A DNA stretch of 64,000 nucleotides from JBBDYG01 sp040901765 (GCA_040901765.1 JBBDYG010000039.1:1-64000), one strand, 5' to 3'; counted from the stretch's first letter, positions 18,301 to 26,020 are shown. Notes: generated by a model from the letters alone, not told the origin. Numbers and translations: made by a program.

Positions 18301-18547
18301 TCGGGTTCCGCGAGGCCTTGATGAACCGTTCGAGGTTGTTCCACGCCATGTCGGGATCGGCAAGCTGCGACGCGACGGTGTGGAACTGCTCGCACAGGAC
18401 GCCGAGCAAGTCGAGTGTCACACCCGCTTCGGCCATGCGGCGTAGATTCGCGTGGCTGGCGGCCTGCGGCGAAAGCTGGAGCGTGCTCAGCCAGCCATCC
18501 GCCTCGGCAGGCTCGTCGAGATAGCGGCGCAGTTGGTCGATTTCCAT
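15395..18547 (-). CDS. glnE: bifunctional glutamine synthetase adenylyltransferase / adenylyl-removing enzyme
   Basis: A 1050-residue protein with the tandem GlnE architecture. The N-terminal nucleotidyltransferase (adenylyl-removing half) has GKLGGIELNYSSDIDLILMY with D240 and D242. The C-terminal one (adenylyl transferase half) has GKLGGREPNYHSDLDLVFLY near residue 780. Each is followed by a helical GlnD-type domain with RGRGGTVDTEFLVQ or GHGGIRDVEFVIQ. It is somewhat longer than the E. coli enzyme (946 residues). It controls glutamine synthetase by AMP addition and removal in response to PII. Neither glnA nor glnB is in the window. The start lacks a clear ribosome binding site. The gene lies 180 bases after miaB on the same strand, separated by a palindromic repeat. 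Confidence 0.96.
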   Translation of the reverse strand: MEIDQLRRYLDEPAEADGWLSTLQLSPQAASHANLRRMAEAGVTLDLLGVLCEQFHTVASQLADPDMAWNNLERFIKASRNPMATVALFERDPQALPNLLQILSTSQYLSDLLVCDNECYDLLRMTEGQPVARDLLVEEIVGEVRVMQDTSDVLAALRRYKQRETMRIAYGDIVRGLNVAHVARQISFLADAIVEAALQYARQDLEERWGVPTTPDGGRAKFVVLALGKLGGIELNYSSDIDLILMYDKEGQTTGRRNVSNQEFFERLARDMVRLLTETTGLGAAYRVDLRLRPEGSRGPMCLAYDSMVHYYDVKGRTWERQAFVKARPIAGDLDLGDKLLERLEPWIYRRYLSLADITGIKSLKRRIEGRATSEQGDLRNVKTGHGGIRDVEFVIQFLQLLNGGTLPDVRTGNTFDAIKRLEVAGCLTPQEAAILEDNYALLRKIEHRLQIMFDLQTHLLPSDSQELQRLAIRMGYGSTPHQSARAAFESDFKHRTELNRRILDHLLHDAFGTDAAAEPEVDLVNDPDPSPERIEQVLGRYPFTDVPAAYQNLMALATERIRFLSTRRCRHFLASIAPRLLAAIAQTPEPGTTLVNLNRVSDSLGGKAALWELFSANRPSLQLYVKLCAACPYLAGILTSSPGMIDELMDSLIVEKLPTLEVRDQMLAELVRGAEDLEPILHSFKNAQHLRVGVRDIVGKDDIRDTHAALSDIAETCLKHIIYSEYVKLVEKYGEPTIGEIGEGDEVDPAYRERFASRAGQRCEMIVLAMGKLGGREPNYHSDLDLVFLYEAEGHTVQRKRSREGSTSNGHFFSELGQRIIKVIGHLGPFGRLYEVDVRLRPTGRSGLLAMPVEMFRRYFAEGQGQLWERQALCKARVIYGSPAATEYAMQAVAAAAFGPPWHPEDAQKIRLMRLRLEETASPRNLKRGRGGTVDTEFLVQMLQLKHGGADPAVRVTGTLDALTELEKAGYITPDAAAYFRQSYRFQRSVEARIRLMNAAGRHEFPDDTKELEKLAYLLGVEPAALEGQATRTFAENRARFERVFDAQR

Positions 18548-18629
18548 GGTCTGGATGGATGCACACGAGAAGGAATTAAGACCGAATCGACCGCCTGATG
18601 TCAGAGTTTCATTCTAACGTCGGACGGGC

Positions 18630-18722
18630 CGGGTGGCACGCCCTGAGTCCGCGAAGGGCGTGGAAAGACGTGTACCAAACCAACTCCACCACGCCCATCG
18701 AAGACTCTGGGCGTGCCACCCG
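18630..18722. repeat. GGGTGGCACGCCC inverted-repeat element, copy 1
   Basis: Conserved outer arms (CGGGTGGCACGCCC and GGGCGTGCCACCCG) with inner stems around GAAGGGCGTGG and CCACCACGCCCATCGAAG. The middle of about 22 bases is unlike the other copies. It fills most of the gap between miaB and glnE. Other copies are at 29074-29159 and 30590-30717 (inverted), with a half copy at 22388-22424. A spurious ORF beginning MARPESS often arises from this repeat. Confidence 0.88.
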
Positions 18723-18727
18723 AAACG

Positions 18728-20146
18728 CTATACGCCTAGGGCGAAGACTTCGGGGCCGACGTGTTGGGTGACGATGCTGCCGAAGAGGGTGTGGCTGTTG
18801 GCGTCGTAGACGACGATCGGGACGATTCGGCCGATTTGGCGGCGGTTGCCCTCGAAGACCACGATGCGGTCGCAAAGCGTTCGTCCGGTGAGCTGTAGGG
18901 TTTCGCCCTGCACTTGGTGCTTCTCGCTCGACTTGCTCGGGCCTTCGACGAGGATCTCCACCTCGTCGCCGATGAACCACTGGTTGTCCTCGTCGCTGAT
19001 TTCGTTCTGCAGGGCGAGCAGCTCGTTGTTGCGGCGGCGCTTAACTTCATCGGGCACGTCGTCGAGGTAAAGCTCCGCGCCTTTCGTGCCGGGGCGCTCG
19101 CTGTACTTGAAGATAAAACTGTTCTTGAACCGACATTCGCGAACGAGGTCCATCGTGACCTGGAACTCGTCGTCCGTCTCGCCGCAGAAGCCGACGATGA
19201 AATCGCTCGTTATCGCCACGCCCGGAATCCACTCGATGGCGCGAGCGAACATCTCGCGGTACTCTTCGATCGTGTAGCCGCGCTTCATCCGGCGGAGTAC
19301 ATCGTTCGAGCCGGATTGAGCGGGGACGTGAAGGTACTTTGCGCACTTGGGCAGGTCGCGCACGGCGGTCAGAAGGTCGCTAGTCATGTCCTTCGGATAG
19401 TTGGTGACGAACTTGATCCGCTGGATGCCGTCGATTTCCGAAAGCGATTCGAGCAAGTCGCTCAAGCGGGTCGTGCGTTCCCCTTCGCGGTATTTGTAGC
19501 TGTTGACCGTTTGGCCCAGCAGCATGATTTCCTGGCAACCCTCGGCCGCGAGCTGCCGGGCCTCGGCCAGGATATGCGCAGGGGGGCGGCTCTGTTCAGG
19601 GCCGCGGACGCTCGGCACGATGCAATAGGTGCAGAACTTGTCGCAGCCGATCATGATTCGCACATAGGCCTGGTGCGGCGTCGGTCGCATTGTGGGGTCG
19701 CGCAGCGGGTCGAAGCTTTCGTGCGACCGCTCGATGTCGTGCCGGGTGCCCTCCTTGCGGCCGAGGCTGACTTCCATTCGCTGCCCGCCACCCGCCTGGA
19801 TGTCGCGGATGAGCTGCGGGATTTGATGAAGCTGCCCCGGCCCGACGACCAGGTCCACATACGGCGCCCGCTGGAAGATAAGGCCTTGGTCCTTCTGGGC
19901 CATGCAGCCCATGACGCCGATAATCGTGCCGGGGTTTTCGCGTTTCGCGTTCTTCAATCGGCCCAAGGCGCTGTAGATTTTATCTTCCGCATGTTGGCGA
20001 ACGCTGCACGTGTTGAACAAAATCATGTCGGCCGACTTGGTGCTCTGCGTCAACTCGAAGCCGTCTTTGCGCAGGCTGGCGACGACCAACTCGCTATCGA
20101 GCAGGTTCATCTGGCAACCGATGGTTTCGATGTAGAGCTTCTTCAT
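18728..20146 (-). CDS. miaB: tRNA-2-methylthio-N6-dimethylallyladenosine synthase
   Basis: A 472-residue radical-SAM methylthiotransferase. The N-terminal UPF0004 domain carries the cluster ligands C11 (TIGCQMN), C47 (FNTCSVR) and C81 (VMGCMAQ). The radical-SAM CX3CX2C motif is C168-DKF-C172-TY-C175. A C-terminal TRAM domain (about 400-465) binds tRNA. All six cysteines are intact. It adds the methylthio group to i6A37 of tRNAs reading UNN codons. The ATG at 20146 fits the family N-terminus MKKLYIETIGCQMN; an in-frame extension to 20194 is encoded by AT-rich repeat sequence and is rejected. It is in the def-fmt-miaB-glnE block on the minus strand. Confidence 0.97.
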   Translation of the reverse strand: MKKLYIETIGCQMNLLDSELVVASLRKDGFELTQSTKSADMILFNTCSVRQHAEDKIYSALGRLKNAKRENPGTIIGVMGCMAQKDQGLIFQRAPYVDLVVGPGQLHQIPQLIRDIQAGGGQRMEVSLGRKEGTRHDIERSHESFDPLRDPTMRPTPHQAYVRIMIGCDKFCTYCIVPSVRGPEQSRPPAHILAEARQLAAEGCQEIMLLGQTVNSYKYREGERTTRLSDLLESLSEIDGIQRIKFVTNYPKDMTSDLLTAVRDLPKCAKYLHVPAQSGSNDVLRRMKRGYTIEEYREMFARAIEWIPGVAITSDFIVGFCGETDDEFQVTMDLVRECRFKNSFIFKYSERPGTKGAELYLDDVPDEVKRRRNNELLALQNEISDEDNQWFIGDEVEILVEGPSKSSEKHQVQGETLQLTGRTLCDRIVVFEGNRRQIGRIVPIVVYDANSHTLFGSIVTQHVGPEVFALGV

Positions 20147-20208
20147 GGAGAATTGATGATTGCTGATGGATGATTGAGGAATTCCAATCAGCAATCATAA
20201 ATCATCAA

Positions 20209-20358
20209 TCAGAAATCATTTCTCTGCTTCTTCTGCGATTCCAGTTGCTGCTGGACCTCGGCGATCAGGCGGTCGCGACGGGCGAGCATTAGCCGCACGA
20301 GTGACATCACGGCAAACAGCGCGGCCCCGGCGTACAACAGCAGATCGAAACGGTTCAT
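20209..20358 (-). CDS. 49-residue single-pass membrane protein, unknown
   Basis: A short gene between fmt and miaB. It starts MNRFDLLLYAGAALFAVMSL, giving one membrane helix (about residues 5-24), then a basic stretch RLMLARRDRL and a helical, Gln-rich tail VQQQLESQKKQRNDF. GGAGGG eight bases before the ATG is a good ribosome binding site and the codon choice matches neighbours. The basic residues after the helix suggest an N-out, C-in topology with a short cytoplasmic coiled segment. I do not recognise a family. Its last codons and stop lie in an AT-rich inverted repeat (about 20150-20220) that also abuts the miaB start. Confidence 0.7.
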   Translation of the reverse strand: MNRFDLLLYAGAALFAVMSLVRLMLARRDRLIAEVQQQLESQKKQRNDF

Positions 20359-20436
20359 CGCGTCGGCCCTCCATGACCGGGGGTGCTAGCACGTTTTTCG
20401 GCTATCGCTCCATGATACTCGACGCTTGGCGGCGGG

Positions 20437-20506
20437 CGTAGGTCAGGCTGTGCCTGACATGCCCCGGGTCAGCTATCGGCGATTGTCAGGCACAGCCTGA
20501 CCTACG
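20437..20506. repeat. perfect 23-bp inverted repeat overlapping the fmt stop codon
   Basis: Arms at 20437-20459 and 20484-20506 are exact reverse complements (CGTAGGTCAGGCTGTGCC...), with a 24-base loop. Read on the minus strand, the fmt stop codon TAG is bases 3-5 of the first arm met. The hairpin has no T tract, so it is a repeat that could serve as a 3' RNA-stabilising structure rather than a textbook terminator. Confidence 0.88.
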
Positions 20507-21431
20507 AGAGTCGGTCGCCCACCTTGACCGGGTTTCCCCGCAGGAACTCCGCCGCCGCCATGCGGCGTTTGCCGGCGGGTTGCAGTTCGAGGATTTCCAG
20601 TGCGCCCTCGCCGGTGGCAACCACCAGCCGCTCGCCCACCGCGAGTACGGTTCCTGACGGACCGCCCGATTCGCCCTCAGTCCGGACACGATCAATGCTC
20701 AGCCGTACCGGCTCGCCGGTCCCGCGCTGCAAAAACGTAAACGTCCGGGGCCAGGGCTGCAGGGCACGGACTTGGTTCTTAATCTTCGCCGCGGTCTGCG
20801 ACCAATCGATGGCGCCGTCTTCTTTCGCCAGCCGCGGCGCCTTCGTGGCGGCGGTCTTATGTTGCGCTACCGGTTGGGTAGTGCCTGCGGCAAGTTGATC
20901 GACCACTTGCAGCATCAGTTGCGCGCCTAACTCCGCTAGCCGGGATTCCAATTCGCCGGCTGTCTCGTCAGGGTCGATTTCCACTTGCTGCTGGCCGAGG
21001 CACGGGCCGGCGTCGAGGCCGGACGTCATTTGAATCACGGTGTTGCCAGTCTCGATCTCGCCCCGCAAAATGGCCCATTGCACGGGCGCCGCGCCGCGAT
21101 ATTTCGGCAGCAAGGAGCCATGCAAATTGATGCCTCCGAGACGGGTTGTGGCGAGTGTCTCGCGGCGCAGGATCTCGCCATAGTCGCAGACGATGAGCAA
21201 GTCAGCCTCCAGATCCCGCAATCGCTGCTGCGACTCGGGCAGGTTCACGCTCTCGGGCAGCCAGACGGGTGCTCCGAGTTCCTCCGCCGCAATGCGCATC
21301 GGGGCGGGCGGCTCACCCCGGCGACCTTTCGGCGGCCGCACCACGATGAGCGCCGCCTCATGCCCACTGGTCCACAACGCCCGCAAAGCGGGAACGGCAA
21401 AGCCACCGGTACCGAGGAAGGCGAGACGCAT
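20502..21431 (-). CDS. fmt: methionyl-tRNA formyltransferase
   Basis: A 309-residue enzyme that formylates initiator Met-tRNA using 10-formyl-tetrahydrofolate. The N-terminal Rossmann-type domain opens MRLAFLGTGGFAVPAL. Catalytic residues are present: N102 and H104 in GGINLHGSLLPKYRG and D140 in MTSGLDAGPC, matching N108, H110 and D146 of E. coli. The C-terminal OB-fold domain (about 205-300) binds tRNA. The ATG at 21431 matches the family start; the longer frame reaching 21548 is upstream repeat sequence. It functions with peptide deformylase (def), which lies 226 bases upstream on the same strand. Confidence 0.97.
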   Translation of the reverse strand: MRLAFLGTGGFAVPALRALWTSGHEAALIVVRPPKGRRGEPPAPMRIAAEELGAPVWLPESVNLPESQQRLRDLEADLLIVCDYGEILRRETLATTRLGGINLHGSLLPKYRGAAPVQWAILRGEIETGNTVIQMTSGLDAGPCLGQQQVEIDPDETAGELESRLAELGAQLMLQVVDQLAAGTTQPVAQHKTAATKAPRLAKEDGAIDWSQTAAKIKNQVRALQPWPRTFTFLQRGTGEPVRLSIDRVRTEGESGGPSGTVLAVGERLVVATGEGALEILELQPAGKRRMAAAEFLRGNPVKVGDRLS

Positions 21432-21509
21432 AGTGGAAATTGCAAAGTGAGAATGGAAGAACGAGAAGTTTATCCGGGAATCTCTTCGGGGTAGAGGACT
21501 GCGGTTGCC

Positions 21510-21640
21510 GCGGATCAGGTTGGCCACGGGGTGAATCAGCTGTGCCACGTGTGCGCACGATACCCTTTTTTAAAGAGGAGTGCCACTATGCCACTCGCAG
21601 AGGGGTGGCAAAGCTGACGGCAACGGCGCTAAGCCGCAAG
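21510..21640 (+). repeat. TGCCAC-pair repeat, copy 1
   Basis: About 130 bases between def and fmt. Landmarks in order: GCGGATCAGGT, AATCAGCTGTGCCACGTGT, a CCCTTTTTTAAAGAGGA block, TGCCACTATGCCACT, GGTGGCAAAGCTG and TAAGCCGCAAG. The same landmarks at nearly the same spacing occur at 25872-26020. No coding potential. Similarity is partial, so this appears to be an old dispersed repeat rather than a recent insertion. Confidence 0.75.
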
Positions 21641-21656
21641 CAGTTGCAATCCCTCT

Positions 21657-22244
21657 TTAGGTTCGCAGCGCCTCCAAGTCTTTGACCCGCTTCGCGAGTG
21701 CCGCGTCATTCGGCAGCTCGCCGCTGGCCTGGCGGCTTTGGTAAACAAGCTCAAAATCTTCAAGTTCATCGCGGAGTTCGGCGATTTGCGTGGGGCTGAG
21801 GCGGTCGATGAACAGCACGCCGTCGAGGTGGTCGGTTTCGTGCTGGACGATTCGCGCGGGGAAGTCTTCGAGTTGTTCGTCGATTTCGTTGCCCGCCAAG
21901 TCGAATGCCTGGATTCGAATCGTCGCGTTGCGTACCACGTCGGCGCGAATGTCCGGGATGCTCAGACACCCTTCTTCGCGCACCGCCGAGCCTTTGCCTC
22001 CGCTGAGTACTGGATTAATGTAGACCCGTTCGAGATCTTTTTTCGCGGGATCGCCGTCGGGGTTCATCACGAATACGCGGTAGGGCAAATCAATTTGATT
22101 GGCCGCCAGACCGACGCCTTCGTGTTGGTACATTAGCTCAAACATTTGGGCAATGATCAGCCGTAGTTCGGCATCAACCCGTTTGAGGGGTTTTGACACG
22201 TGGCGGAGGGTCGGATGGGGGTACTGGATTATCGAGAGCGGCAC
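21657..22244 (-). CDS. def: peptide deformylase
   Basis: A 195-residue metalloenzyme that removes the N-formyl group from new proteins. All three motifs are present: GVGLAANQ (43-50), EGCLSIP with metal ligand C93, and H135-E-T-D-H139, whose two histidines bind Fe2+/Zn2+ and whose E136 is catalytic. A GTG at 22244 gives the usual family N-terminus (PLSIIQYPHPTLR); the longer frame to 22421 starts in a palindromic repeat (MARPESS...) and is rejected. No strong ribosome binding site is visible before the GTG. It precedes fmt, its functional partner, and diverges from the VWA gene. Confidence 0.95.
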   Translation of the reverse strand: MPLSIIQYPHPTLRHVSKPLKRVDAELRLIIAQMFELMYQHEGVGLAANQIDLPYRVFVMNPDGDPAKKDLERVYINPVLSGGKGSAVREEGCLSIPDIRADVVRNATIRIQAFDLAGNEIDEQLEDFPARIVQHETDHLDGVLFIDRLSPTQIAELRDELEDFELVYQSRQASGELPNDAALAKRVKDLEALRT

Positions 22245-22387
22245 ACGGGGCTTTCGAGGGTTCTGTTTCGGTCGCGAGCGTATAATGGAGTCGAGAATTA
22301 TACGGCTTTCGGCAGGCAGGCGTAGTGACCACTTCGCGTTGACCGGGTGTAGGAACGGCGCTAGAATCGCGCATGACAGACATGAGT

Positions 22388-22424
22388 GTGGCACTCCCTT
22401 CGAGGACTCGGGGCGTGCCACCCC
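22388..22424. repeat. half copy of the GGGTGGCACGCCC element
   Basis: Only the right half of the element is here: CACTCCCTTCGAGGACTCGG followed by GGCGTGCCACCCC. It lies in the 212-base gap between the divergent def and VWA genes, where promoters for both are expected. The rest of that gap shows no recognisable site. Confidence 0.7.
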
Positions 22425-22456
22425 AATCGAAAAGAAGCGTTAAGGCACTTCCCGCC

Positions 22457-23437
22457 ATGGCCAGCGACACGATTTGGAATCCGTACGACGCCCGGCCGAA
22501 ACTGCCGGCGTGGATCGCTTCCATGCTGTTCCATGCGGCGCTGCTTCTGGCGGTCGGGTTTTGGATCGGCCGCCTGCCGGACGGAGCGGTTGAAGAGGCA
22601 GGGCGCAGCGCGGGCATCGTTCTCAAGAAAGCCAGCGCGGAAGGAATACTGTACGAAGGCGAGCAAGATCAGCCCCTACCGGCGGGCGACACCGCGTCCG
22701 ATGCGCAACAGGAGTTGATCTCCGCGTTGCCGGACGCAGAGGCAGAAGCCGAACTAAAAGCGAATTTGCCGCAATTGCCGACGATCGGCGCGGGCGCGCT
22801 GGCCGATTCGCGGAGCGCCAGCGCCGCGGCGCTAACAACCGGCGGCGGAGCACGCGGCGGCCGCCCCGGCGGTGGGGGCGGAGAAGGCGGCGAGACTACC
22901 GTAGCCGTGTTCGGAGTCAAAGGCATCGGTCAAAAGTTCGTCTACGCTTTCGATCGCTCGATTAGCATGGAAGGCGGGCCGCTGCGGGCCGCGAAGCATC
23001 AACTCCTATATAGTCTCGATTCGCTCGACAGCATTCATCAGTTTCAGATTCTATTCTTTAATCACAAAGTCAGCTTGTTCGATCTGACGGGCGGACAACG
23101 TCGCGTGGCGTTTGCCGACGAGCGAAACAAGCAGAATGCCAAACGCTATGTCGATGGTATTTCAGCCGATGGCGGCACCGACCGTGAAGCAGCTTTGCTC
23201 GACGCGCTGGCCTTCCAACCCGACGTGGTATTCTTTCTGACCGATGCAGAAGATGCAATGTCGGCCGGCGAGGTGCAGAAGATCATCCAGCGCAGCCTGC
23301 GGGCCGGGACGGCCATTTGCGTGATCGAGTTCGGCAGCGGTCCGGGGCACGGACAAGAGAATTTTCTCGTGCAGATTGCCCGAAAAACGGGCGGACAGTA
23401 TGGCTATGTCGATACGAACCGACTCGGGATGCAGTGA
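22457..23437 (+). CDS. TonB-like membrane anchor fused to a von Willebrand factor A domain
   Basis: A 326-residue inner-membrane protein. A short cytoplasmic start is followed by one membrane helix (about 18-37) with S22-MLF-H26, the SxxxH motif that TonB uses to couple to ExbB/ExbD. A low-complexity periplasmic linker with Gly runs (about 128-146) leads to a VWA domain (about 150-325) with an intact MIDAS: D166-x-S168-x-S170, T241 in GGTD and D262 in LTDAED. The VWA domain should bind a divalent cation and a protein partner. The ATG at 22457 was chosen because the upstream frame starts in a repeat. ExbB and two ExbD genes follow in the same direction, suggesting energisation by proton-motive force; this is inference. 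Confidence 0.85.
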   Translation: MASDTIWNPYDARPKLPAWIASMLFHAALLLAVGFWIGRLPDGAVEEAGRSAGIVLKKASAEGILYEGEQDQPLPAGDTASDAQQELISALPDAEAEAELKANLPQLPTIGAGALADSRSASAAALTTGGGARGGRPGGGGGEGGETTVAVFGVKGIGQKFVYAFDRSISMEGGPLRAAKHQLLYSLDSLDSIHQFQILFFNHKVSLFDLTGGQRRVAFADERNKQNAKRYVDGISADGGTDREAALLDALAFQPDVVFFLTDAEDAMSAGEVQKIIQRSLRAGTAICVIEFGSGPGHGQENFLVQIARKTGGQYGYVDTNRLGMQ

Positions 23438-23451
23438 GAAATCACGTCAAC

Positions 23452-24465
23452 ATGGCACAACTTAATCTTCTATCTCTCGCGATCGCTCTTTGCACGACCG
23501 CCGTAGTGAGTGGCGACACGGTCACTCTCGCGCCGGCGGTGCCGGGGGCATCTCCCTATTCGGCCGAAGGCGAAATTCTTGACTTCACTGGCGAGAAACT
23601 GATTCTTCAAGGCGCCGCTGGCGGCCCGCGAACCTATGCCGCCGACCGCGTGCTGCATGTTGAAACGAAATGGAACGACAAGCATCGGAATGCGCGAGCC
23701 GCGATGGACAAGCACGACCATCAATCGGCCATTGGCCTGCTGACCGCCGCGGAGCGCGAGGAACAGCGGGTGTGGGTACGGCGAATGATCGTTGCGGAGC
23801 TTGTGCAAAGCTACGCGGCGCTCGGGCAGTGGGAGCGGGCCGGCGACTTGTTTATTGCGCTCGCGCAAAGCGACGCAGCCACACCGGCTTACCGCTACGC
23901 GCCGCTGTCGTGGCATGCGACGACTGCCGTGCGACCCGAAAAAGCACGCACCTGGATGGCGCGTCGTGACGTGCCGGCGTCTGTGCTGCTTGGCGCGAGC
24001 TACCTGCTCACGACCACGGGCGATAGCCAAGCGGCGGCGCAGGCGCTTCGCGGCTTAGCGAGTCAATCGGACGGGCAGATATCAGCGCTGGCCGAGGCCC
24101 AACTTTGGCGACTTGATCTGCATCGCGTCACCGCCCAGGACGTCGAACGATGGGAGCAGCGCGCGGGTCAATTTCCCGAGACACTTCGCGCAGGATCTGA
24201 CTTCATTCTCGGCGAAGCTCTTGCCCGAATCGGCGAGCACGACCGGGCGGCGCTGGCCTATCTGCGCGTCCCGGTGCTGCACGCAGAAAACCGCCATCTG
24301 GCGGCCCGGGCGCTCGTGTCGGCTGCGCGAGCGATAAACATGGGTGGACATTCCGACGAAGCACAAAGATTATTAACCGAGGTTAGCACCGATTTTTCCG
24401 ACACTCCTCAGCGCGCCGAAGCACAAGCCCTGTTGCGAAATGACGAATTCCCGAATGACGAATGA
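23452..24465 (+). CDS. secreted helical-repeat (TPR-like) protein
   Basis: A 337-residue protein with a signal peptide (LNLLSLAIALCTTAVVSG). A short beta-rich region with EGEILDFTGEKLILQGAAGG (about 36-55) is followed by about 260 residues of paired helices with an alternating A/L/W pattern, for example VAELVQSYAALGQWERAGDL, as in tetratricopeptide solenoids. It begins 14 bases after the VWA gene and precedes exbB, so it is probably the periplasmic partner of the cluster. The last residues (LLRNDEFPNDE) and the TGA come from a GAATGAC repeat, so the natural C-terminus may have been altered by the repeat. No known family assigned. Confidence 0.78.
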   Translation: MAQLNLLSLAIALCTTAVVSGDTVTLAPAVPGASPYSAEGEILDFTGEKLILQGAAGGPRTYAADRVLHVETKWNDKHRNARAAMDKHDHQSAIGLLTAAEREEQRVWVRRMIVAELVQSYAALGQWERAGDLFIALAQSDAATPAYRYAPLSWHATTAVRPEKARTWMARRDVPASVLLGASYLLTTTGDSQAAAQALRGLASQSDGQISALAEAQLWRLDLHRVTAQDVERWEQRAGQFPETLRAGSDFILGEALARIGEHDRAALAYLRVPVLHAENRHLAARALVSAARAINMGGHSDEAQRLLTEVSTDFSDTPQRAEAQALLRNDEFPNDE

Positions 24466-24509
24466 CGAATAGGAATTTATTCAGAATTTTCATTCGTCAT
24501 TCGTCATTC
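24453..24509. repeat. inverted GAATGAC repeat containing a stop codon
   Basis: Exact 18-base arms at 24453-24470 and 24492-24509 (GAATGACGAATGACGAAT and its complement) with a 21-base loop. Each arm is itself a tandem of GAATGAC. The stop codon of the preceding gene (TGA, 24463-24465) lies inside the left arm. Confidence 0.88.
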
Positions 24510-24594
24510 CCAGGTTCCCGTTCCCGTTATCTCCAATCGGTGCTAGCCTGTTAGGTGGTCGCATTCTTCCTTTTGACTTGCGCGAGTCTTCCCG

Positions 24595-25335
24595 TTGAAC
24601 GCCCCCGCCCCATTGCTAGCACAGGCAGTTTCAGCCGCACCCGCCACCGGCGGCGACACGTTTTTCGAGATCGTCTTTTCGGGCGGTCCGATGGGCATTT
24701 TGATCATGTGCCTGCTGATCGCTCTGTCGATTGTCGCCTTGGCGCTGGTGATCGAACATGCGCTCACAATCCGCCAGTCGGTGCTCATGCCGTCGGAGTT
24801 AATCGACCTGTTGACCGCACACTTGAATCAAGGCAAGCTGGTGCCGGCGGTTCAGGCATGTGAGGCACATCCGAGCAGTTTAGGCCACATACTGCGCGAG
24901 TCGCTGGCTGAGGTAGAAGGAGGTTGGACCGCGGTCGAAAAGGCGCTCGAAGACGCCACCGCCGAGCAAGCGGCGAGGCTGTTCCGTAAGATTGAATATC
25001 TGGCGGTGATCGGCAACATTGGTCCGATGCTCGGCCTGTTGGGGACGGTCGTAGGCATGATCTTGGCGTTTCGCGAGGTGGCCAATACGCAGGGCGCGGC
25101 CAACGCAGCGCAGTTGGCTTCGGGAATTTATTCGGCACTGGTGACGACTGTGGCCGGACTCTTGATTGCAATTCCAGCGCTCGGCGCGTTCGCCATATTT
25201 CGCAATCGGGTCGATGAGCTGGTGGCTGAAATGGCTTACACGGCGCAGCACATTCTGCTGCCGGTGAAGCGGGCTTTGACCGGCCGCCGGACAGCGGCCG
25301 CTCCGCCGCCCGCGCCGCCGAAAGGGACCGCCTGA
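24595..25335 (+). CDS. ExbB/TolQ/MotA-type proton channel protein
   Basis: A 246-residue membrane protein with the three-helix ExbB layout: TM1 GILIMCLLIALSIVALALVI (about 34-53), a cytoplasmic loop of about 85 residues, TM2 in AVIGNIGPMLGLLGTVVGMI and TM3 in LVTTVAGLLIAIPALGAFAI. The GLLGTVVGM and Thr-rich TM3 signature forms the proton path with ExbD. The TTG at 24595 is the only plausible start, because an in-frame stop lies 19 bases before it; no ribosome binding site is visible. It overlaps the first exbD gene by one base (TGATG), so translation is coupled. Its likely client is the TonB-like VWA protein upstream. Confidence 0.93.
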   Translation: MNAPAPLLAQAVSAAPATGGDTFFEIVFSGGPMGILIMCLLIALSIVALALVIEHALTIRQSVLMPSELIDLLTAHLNQGKLVPAVQACEAHPSSLGHILRESLAEVEGGWTAVEKALEDATAEQAARLFRKIEYLAVIGNIGPMLGLLGTVVGMILAFREVANTQGAANAAQLASGIYSALVTTVAGLLIAIPALGAFAIFRNRVDELVAEMAYTAQHILLPVKRALTGRRTAAAPPPAPPKGTA

Positions 25336-25763
25336 TGCGGATTCCTTCTCGCAACACCCGCGGCCGAGTGACCATGAACATGACGCCGATGATCGACGTC
25401 GTGTTTTTGCTGATTATCTTCTTCCTCGTGAGCAGCCACCTTGCGCGGCAGGAGACGCAAGTGGCGCTTGACTTGCCCACGGCCAGCACGGGCGAACCGT
25501 TGGAGGAGACGGCACAGCAGCGTGTGACGATTAACGTGATGCCCGACGGCCAAGTGCTGCTGGCCGGTCGGACGGTGGCACCCGAAGAACTGGCTGCGAA
25601 ACTGACGTTCGAGCGAAGCCGCTCGGGCAACGATTTGGAAGTCCGCATCCGCGGCGACCGCGAAGTGACCTTTTCCGTCATTGAGCCGCTCCTCGTTGCG
25701 TGCGCCGAAGCGGGGGTGTGGAACGTGACCTTCGGCGTTCACGCGGCGAAAAGCGGGCAGTAG
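25335..25763 (+). CDS. ExbD/TolR family protein, paralogue 1
   Basis: A 142-residue protein with a short cytoplasmic start, one membrane helix and a periplasmic domain. MNMTPMIDVVFLLIIFFLVS carries the invariant Asp (D26) that is protonated during ion flow. The periplasmic part ends KSGQ after VTFGVHAA. It overlaps exbB by one base and so is presumably its stoichiometric partner. The second ExbD gene follows after a 352-base gap that contains a dispersed repeat. Confidence 0.93.
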   Translation: MRIPSRNTRGRVTMNMTPMIDVVFLLIIFFLVSSHLARQETQVALDLPTASTGEPLEETAQQRVTINVMPDGQVLLAGRTVAPEELAAKLTFERSRSGNDLEVRIRGDREVTFSVIEPLLVACAEAGVWNVTFGVHAAKSGQ

Positions 25764-25871
25764 GCAGAGGGCAGATGGCAGTGAAGACAACAAAGCTCAC
25801 GCACCCTTCTTAGAGGCTATTCGGAAAAGCTCTGACGGCGCGGCTCGTCGGATGAGATTCCGCGGAGCCAC

Positions 25872-26020
25872 GCGGATCAGGTTTGCCATGGAGAGCATCA
25901 GCTTTGCCACGTGTCGGCGCAAAACCCCTGTTTTTGTAGAGGATTGCCACATTGCCACTTCCAGCGGGGGAGGCAAAGCTGGTGGCAAAGCTGGCCAGGA
26001 AAGGTCGCGGTAAGCCGCAA
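25872..26020 (+). repeat. TGCCAC-pair repeat, copy 2
   Basis: Shares with 21510-21640 the ordered landmarks GCGGATCAGGT, CATCAGCTTTGCCACGTGT, a T-rich block CCCCTGTTTTTGTAGAGGAT, TGCCACATTGCCACT, GGCAAAGCTGG and TAAGCCGCAA. It lies in the 352-base gap between the two exbD genes (25764-26115). The remainder of that gap holds no gene or clear regulatory site. Confidence 0.75.

Noticed and set aside
18609..18980. Open frames starting MARPESS or similar in palindromic elements (also at 22421 and 29076)
   Set aside because: They begin inside the GGGTGGCACGCCC element, and the same false start recurs at each copy.
18914..20173. 419-residue open frame on the plus strand opposite miaB
   Set aside because: It is an antisense shadow of miaB, which has all six catalytic cysteines; the frame has no ribosome binding site or recognisable domain.
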